Part shown: one piece after another, positions 5,322-8,468 of the stretch | Layout of the letters: every line of letters begins with the position of its first letter | How positions within the stretch are numbered: position 1 is the stretch's first letter | NCBI GenBank assembly: GCA_015485015.1 | Contig: WFUK01000369.1 | Location: 1-8,468, forward strand | Reading direction: 5' to 3' | Origin: Paracoccaceae bacterium | GTDB lineage: Bacteria > Pseudomonadota > Alphaproteobacteria > Rhodobacterales > Rhodobacteraceae | Length of the DNA: 8,468 bases | The notes under the pieces: generated by a model | The model's database searches: none | The model's input: the letters and a program-made list of their open reading frames with translations, nothing else | Told to the model about the DNA's origin: nothing | Translations under genes and position numbers: made by a program

Positions 5322-8300
5322 ATGCGACTCGGACTGGACATAGGCACAAACTCAATCGGCTGGTGGCTTTTTGCACAAGATGCGAAGGGTAGCCCAACCA
5401 AAACCATTGATGCAGGGGTGCGGATATTTGCCGACGGACGCGACCCGAAGTCAAAAGCCTCCCTGGCGGTTGATCGCCGCATCGCCCGCTCCATGCGTCG
5501 CCGCCGGGACCGCTATTTGCGCCGCCGCACGGCCCTGATGAAAAAGCTGGCCGAGGCGGGGCTGATGCCCAAAGACCCGCGCGCGGCCAAAGAGCTGGAA
5601 AAGCTCGACCCATATCTTTTGCGCGCCAAGGGGCTGGATAAAGCCCTGAGCCTGAACGAGCTGGGCCGCGCCTTGTTTCACCTGAACCAGCGGCGGGGCT
5701 TCAAATCCAACCGCAAGACCGACAGTAATGACAGCGACGCGGGCAAAATCGCCATGGGCGCTGCGCGGCTGGGGCAGGCTATTATGGCCGCCGGCGCGCG
5801 CAGCTATGGCGAATTCCTTCACCTGCGCCGCCAAACCGATAATCCGCGCCATACCCCGCCGGTGCGCACGCGGATGACCACCCTTACCCTTGGCGAAAAG
5901 CCCGAGGACGGCTATGAATACTACCCCACCCGCGACCTGCTGGAGGGTGAGTTCCGCAAGCTCTGGGCGGCGCAAGCCCCGCATCACGCCGCGCTCACCG
6001 ACGAGCTGCGCGACGCCCTGTTTGAAATCATTTTCTATCAGCGCCCGCTGGCCAAGCCCAAAATCGGCCGCTGCCTGTTTGAGGACGAAGACCGCCTGCC
6101 CAAAGCCCACCCGCTTTTCCAGCGCCGGATATTGTATGAAACGGTGAATGCCCTGCGCATCGCCCGCCCCGGTGAGGCCGACCGTGCGCTGACACTGGAC
6201 GAGCGCGACCGCCTGATACTGGCCTTTGATGGAAAAGCCGTAAAAACCCGCGCCAGCGCCAACCTGAGCTTTGCCAAACTGCGCAAAGAGCTGAAGCTCA
6301 CAGCGGATGAGCAGTTCACCATTGAGGGGAAAAATCGCAAAGGCATTGATTGTGACCACTTGCGGGCGCTATTCGCCCATAAGGACCGCCTTGGACCCCT
6401 GTGGAGCCAAATGGACGAAACCGCGCAATGGGAGCTGGTAGAAAAGCTGCGCGAGGAGGAAGACCCCAAGGCGCTGGAGGCATGGCTGAAAGCCCGTTTT
6501 GGCCTTGATGACGCGCGCATTCTGGCCATTGCCAACACCCCCCTGCCCGAGGGCTATGGACGTATCGGCATGCATGCCACGCGGCAAATTCTGGAGCATT
6601 TGAAAGCCGAGGTCATAACCTATGACAAAGCCGCCAGCGCGATTTACGGCGACCATCGCGGCATCGCCACCGGCGAAATTCTGGAGCGTCTGCCTTATTA
6701 TGGCGAGATCCTCGACAAACACGTGATCCCCGGCACCTCGCAGCCGGAGGATGATGACATCACCCGCTTTGGCCGCATCACCAACCCCACGGTGCATATC
6801 GGCCTGAACCAGCTCCGGCTGCTGGTAAATGCCATTATCGAAGCGCACGGCCTGCCCGACGAGATTATTGTTGAACTGGCGCGAGATTTGAAAAACAGCG
6901 AGGATCAGAAGAAAAAGATCAATATCGAGATCAAGAAAAACACCGAGGATGCCATCCGGCGCGGCAAGCTGCTGGAAGAGGAAATGGACCAGCGAAATAC
7001 GGGAGCCAATCGCTTGATCGTTAAGCTCTGGGAAGAGTTGAACGCTGACGTGATGGACCGCCGCTGCCCCTATTCGGGTAAGAAAATCTCGGCCTCGATG
7101 CTGTTTGACGGCTCTTGCGATGTGGACCATATCCTGCCCTATTCACGCACATTGGACGATTCCATCGCCAACCGCACCCTGTGTTTGCGCGAGTATAACC
7201 GCCAAAAAGGCAATAAAACCCCGTGGGAGGCATGGGGAGATACCCCCGCATGGGATAACATCGCCCCCCTCGTGAAGCGCCTGCCTAAAAACAAAGCGTG
7301 GCGTTTTGCCCCCGATGCCATGGCCAAGTACGAGGGTGAAAACGATTTCCTCGCCCGCCAGCTGAAAGACACCCAATATCTCAGCCGCATCGCCCGTGAA
7401 TACCTCTCGCGGCTTTACCCTGAAGAAAAAATGACCGGCGGGAAAATCCATGTGTTTGTTACCCCCGGGCGGCTCACCGAAATGCTGCGCCGCACATGGG
7501 GTCTGAACAATCTGCTCGGCGAACACAACCTCGCCAAGCCCAAAAACCGCCACGATCACCGCCACCATGCCATTGATGCCGCCGTGGTGGCCGCCACCGA
7601 CCGTGGCTTGCTGAACCGCATTTCAAAGCTCAGCGGGCGGGCCGAAACGCTGGAAGCCCCCGAGCAGAAAATTCCGCTGCCATGGGAGGCTTTCCGCGCC
7701 GACATGAAGGCCCAGCTCGCCCAAATCACCGTCAGCCACCGCGCCGACCACGGGCGGCTTAGCCTTGAGGCCCGCAAATCGGGGCAAGACAGCACCTCCG
7801 GCCAACTTCATAACGACACCGCCTATGGCCCCACCGACGAGGAGGGCGTTGTGGTCACCCGCAAGCCGCTCACCACGATCAAACCCGCCGATATCGCCCG
7901 CATCCGCGATCCCGAGCTGCGAGCCCAGCTTTACCAGCGCACCCAAGGGTTGGAGGGTAAAGATTTTACCGCCGCGCTTGAAGCCTATGCCACGGAGGAC
8001 AGTGCCTATAAAGGCATCCGCCGCGTGCGCCTGACGGAAAAGCTGAAAACCATCCCGGTCAAGGATAAAAACGGCAAGGTTTACAAGGGTTACAAGGGTG
8101 ATTCCAACCATTGTATCGAAGTGTGGAAGCTGCCCGATGGCAAGTGGCAGGCCGAGCGCCTGACCACCTATGACGCCCACCAAAGCGGCCTTGGCAGCAC
8201 CCGCCCGCACCCCGCCGCCAAGCTGCTCATGCGGTTGTTCAAAAAAGATGTGGTGCAGCTGGAGCATCCAGATCGCGGCGCTGTCACCACCATTATCGCC

Positions 8301-8468
8301 AAAATTAGCGCCGCACGGTTGGATTTAGCGCCGCTTAACGAGGCCAACGTAGATGCCCGCGCCCGCAGCAAAGAGGACAACTTCGATTTCCTACGCGTCG
8401 GCCTTGGCACCTTCCAGAAACGCGGTTTGCGCAAGGTTTATGTCGGCCCGCTGGGAGAGGTAAAAAAC
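5322..8468 (+). CDS. cas9: CRISPR-associated endonuclease Cas9, type II-C (3' end cut by window edge)
   Basis: The frame is open for 1,049 codons to the last base without a stop. Cas9 is the crRNA:tracrRNA-guided nuclease that cuts both strands of target DNA. Visible parts: RuvC-I GLDIGTNSIGW (4-14, catalytic D6); an arginine-rich bridge helix (about 51-73); an alpha-helical recognition lobe (about 75-480); RuvC-II IIVELARD (515-522, E518); HNH CDVDHILPYS (599-608, H603) followed by EYNRQKGNKTP (624-634, N626); RuvC-III RHHAIDAAVVA (747-757, H749 and D752); then the WED/PAM-interacting region, including VWKLPDGKW (934-942) and DAHQ (951-954). The last residues, KVYVGPLGEVKN, match the usual C-terminal strand of II-C Cas9 proteins, so probably only a few to a few dozen codons are missing. 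The length fits II-C (about 1,000-1,100 residues). The start is set by AAGGAG 6 nt upstream. cas1, cas2 and the array are not in view. PAM specificity cannot be predicted. Confidence 0.98.
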   Translation, partial: MRLGLDIGTNSIGWWLFAQDAKGSPTKTIDAGVRIFADGRDPKSKASLAVDRRIARSMRRRRDRYLRRRTALMKKLAEAGLMPKDPRAAKELEKLDPYLLRAKGLDKALSLNELGRALFHLNQRRGFKSNRKTDSNDSDAGKIAMGAARLGQAIMAAGARSYGEFLHLRRQTDNPRHTPPVRTRMTTLTLGEKPEDGYEYYPTRDLLEGEFRKLWAAQAPHHAALTDELRDALFEIIFYQRPLAKPKIGRCLFEDEDRLPKAHPLFQRRILYETVNALRIARPGEADRALTLDERDRLILAFDGKAVKTRASANLSFAKLRKELKLTADEQFTIEGKNRKGIDCDHLRALFAHKDRLGPLWSQMDETAQWELVEKLREEEDPKALEAWLKARFGLDDARILAIANTPLPEGYGRIGMHATRQILEHLKAEVITYDKAASAIYGDHRGIATGEILERLPYYGEILDKHVIPGTSQPEDDDITRFGRITNPTVHIGLNQLRLLVNAIIEAHGLPDEIIVELARDLKNSEDQKKKINIEIKKNTEDAIRRGKLLEEEMDQRNTGANRLIVKLWEELNADVMDRRCPYSGKKISASMLFDGSCDVDHILPYSRTLDDSIANRTLCLREYNRQKGNKTPWEAWGDTPAWDNIAPLVKRLPKNKAWRFAPDAMAKYEGENDFLARQLKDTQYLSRIAREYLSRLYPEEKMTGGKIHVFVTPGRLTEMLRRTWGLNNLLGEHNLAKPKNRHDHRHHAIDAAVVAATDRGLLNRISKLSGRAETLEAPEQKIPLPWEAFRADMKAQLAQITVSHRADHGRLSLEARKSGQDSTSGQLHNDTAYGPTDEEGVVVTRKPLTTIKPADIARIRDPELRAQLYQRTQGLEGKDFTAALEAYATEDSAYKGIRRVRLTEKLKTIPVKDKNGKVYKGYKGDSNHCIEVWKLPDGKWQAERLTTYDAHQSGLGSTRPHPAAKLLMRLFKKDVVQLEHPDRGAVTTIIAKISAARLDLAPLNEANVDARARSKEDNFDFLRVGLGTFQKRGLRKVYVGPLGEVKN
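8081..8098 (+). repeat. perfect 9-bp tandem duplication inside cas9
   Basis: TTACAAGGG occurs twice back to back (8081-8089 and 8090-8098), encoding YKG-YKG at Cas9 residues 921-926 in the WED/PAM-interacting region. It keeps the frame, adds a basic tripeptide and could be a recent slippage duplication. Confidence 0.8.

Noticed and set aside
5284..5343. 19-codon upstream frame overlapping the cas9 start.
   Set aside because: It has no Shine-Dalgarno sequence and no notable peptide; it is likely chance, although its ATG lies between the promoter candidate and cas9.
5451..8434. Long open frames on the minus strand opposite cas9 (for example 6359-5451, 7130-6369, 8267-7623).
   Set aside because: They mirror the GC3-biased cas9 codons, show low-complexity Ala/Gly/Arg/Gln-rich composition, have no family motifs, and lie antisense to an unmistakable Cas9.

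Overview
The window looks like chromosomal DNA of an alphaproteobacterium, most likely a Rhodobacterales relative. This rests on G+C-rich codon usage with strong GC3 bias, the sequence of the CAT-anticodon tRNA, a GANTC-containing leader, and the resemblance of the Cas9 N-terminus and C-terminal domain to roseobacter-type Cas9 proteins as I remember them. It is an inference from sequence features, not from a search.

Layout: (1) 1-1860 (+) is the 3' part of a hybrid sensor histidine kinase (membrane segment, HAMP, PAS, HisKA, HATPase, receiver). (2) A well-formed CAT-anticodon (elongator-type) tRNA-Met lies at 1991-2067 (+), with its own sigma70-like promoter. (3) At 4903-2159 (-) is a tight three-gene operon with overlapping genes: a small HAD phosphatase, a bidomain protein (N-terminal sugar-transferase-like region plus C-terminal APH/choline-kinase-like domain) and a sugar nucleotidyltransferase. 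Together they look like a module that makes or activates a phosphorylated building block for capsule or another surface polysaccharide. (4) 4904-5321 is a 418-bp noncoding divergent region. (5) 5322-8468 (+) is an almost complete type II-C Cas9: 1,049 codons with no stop before the window edge.

The main system is the CRISPR-Cas9 locus, of which only cas9 and its upstream region are in view. No CRISPR array, cas1 or cas2 is present; they would be expected beyond base 8468 or elsewhere. All catalytic residues of Cas9 are visible (RuvC-I D6, RuvC-II E518, HNH H603, RuvC-III H749/D752), so it should be an active nuclease.

The cas9 leader is the least explained part. On the minus strand it carries a strong GC-rich hairpin followed directly by five T residues, a rho-independent terminator with no annotated minus-strand gene upstream of it. 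The simplest explanation is a short RNA of about 75 nt, divergent from cas9, and a tracrRNA is the obvious candidate. Two further inverted repeats follow on the same strand, and a small hairpin overlaps the cas9 Shine-Dalgarno sequence. The tracrRNA assignment cannot be proved here because no repeat is available to test for anti-repeat pairing.
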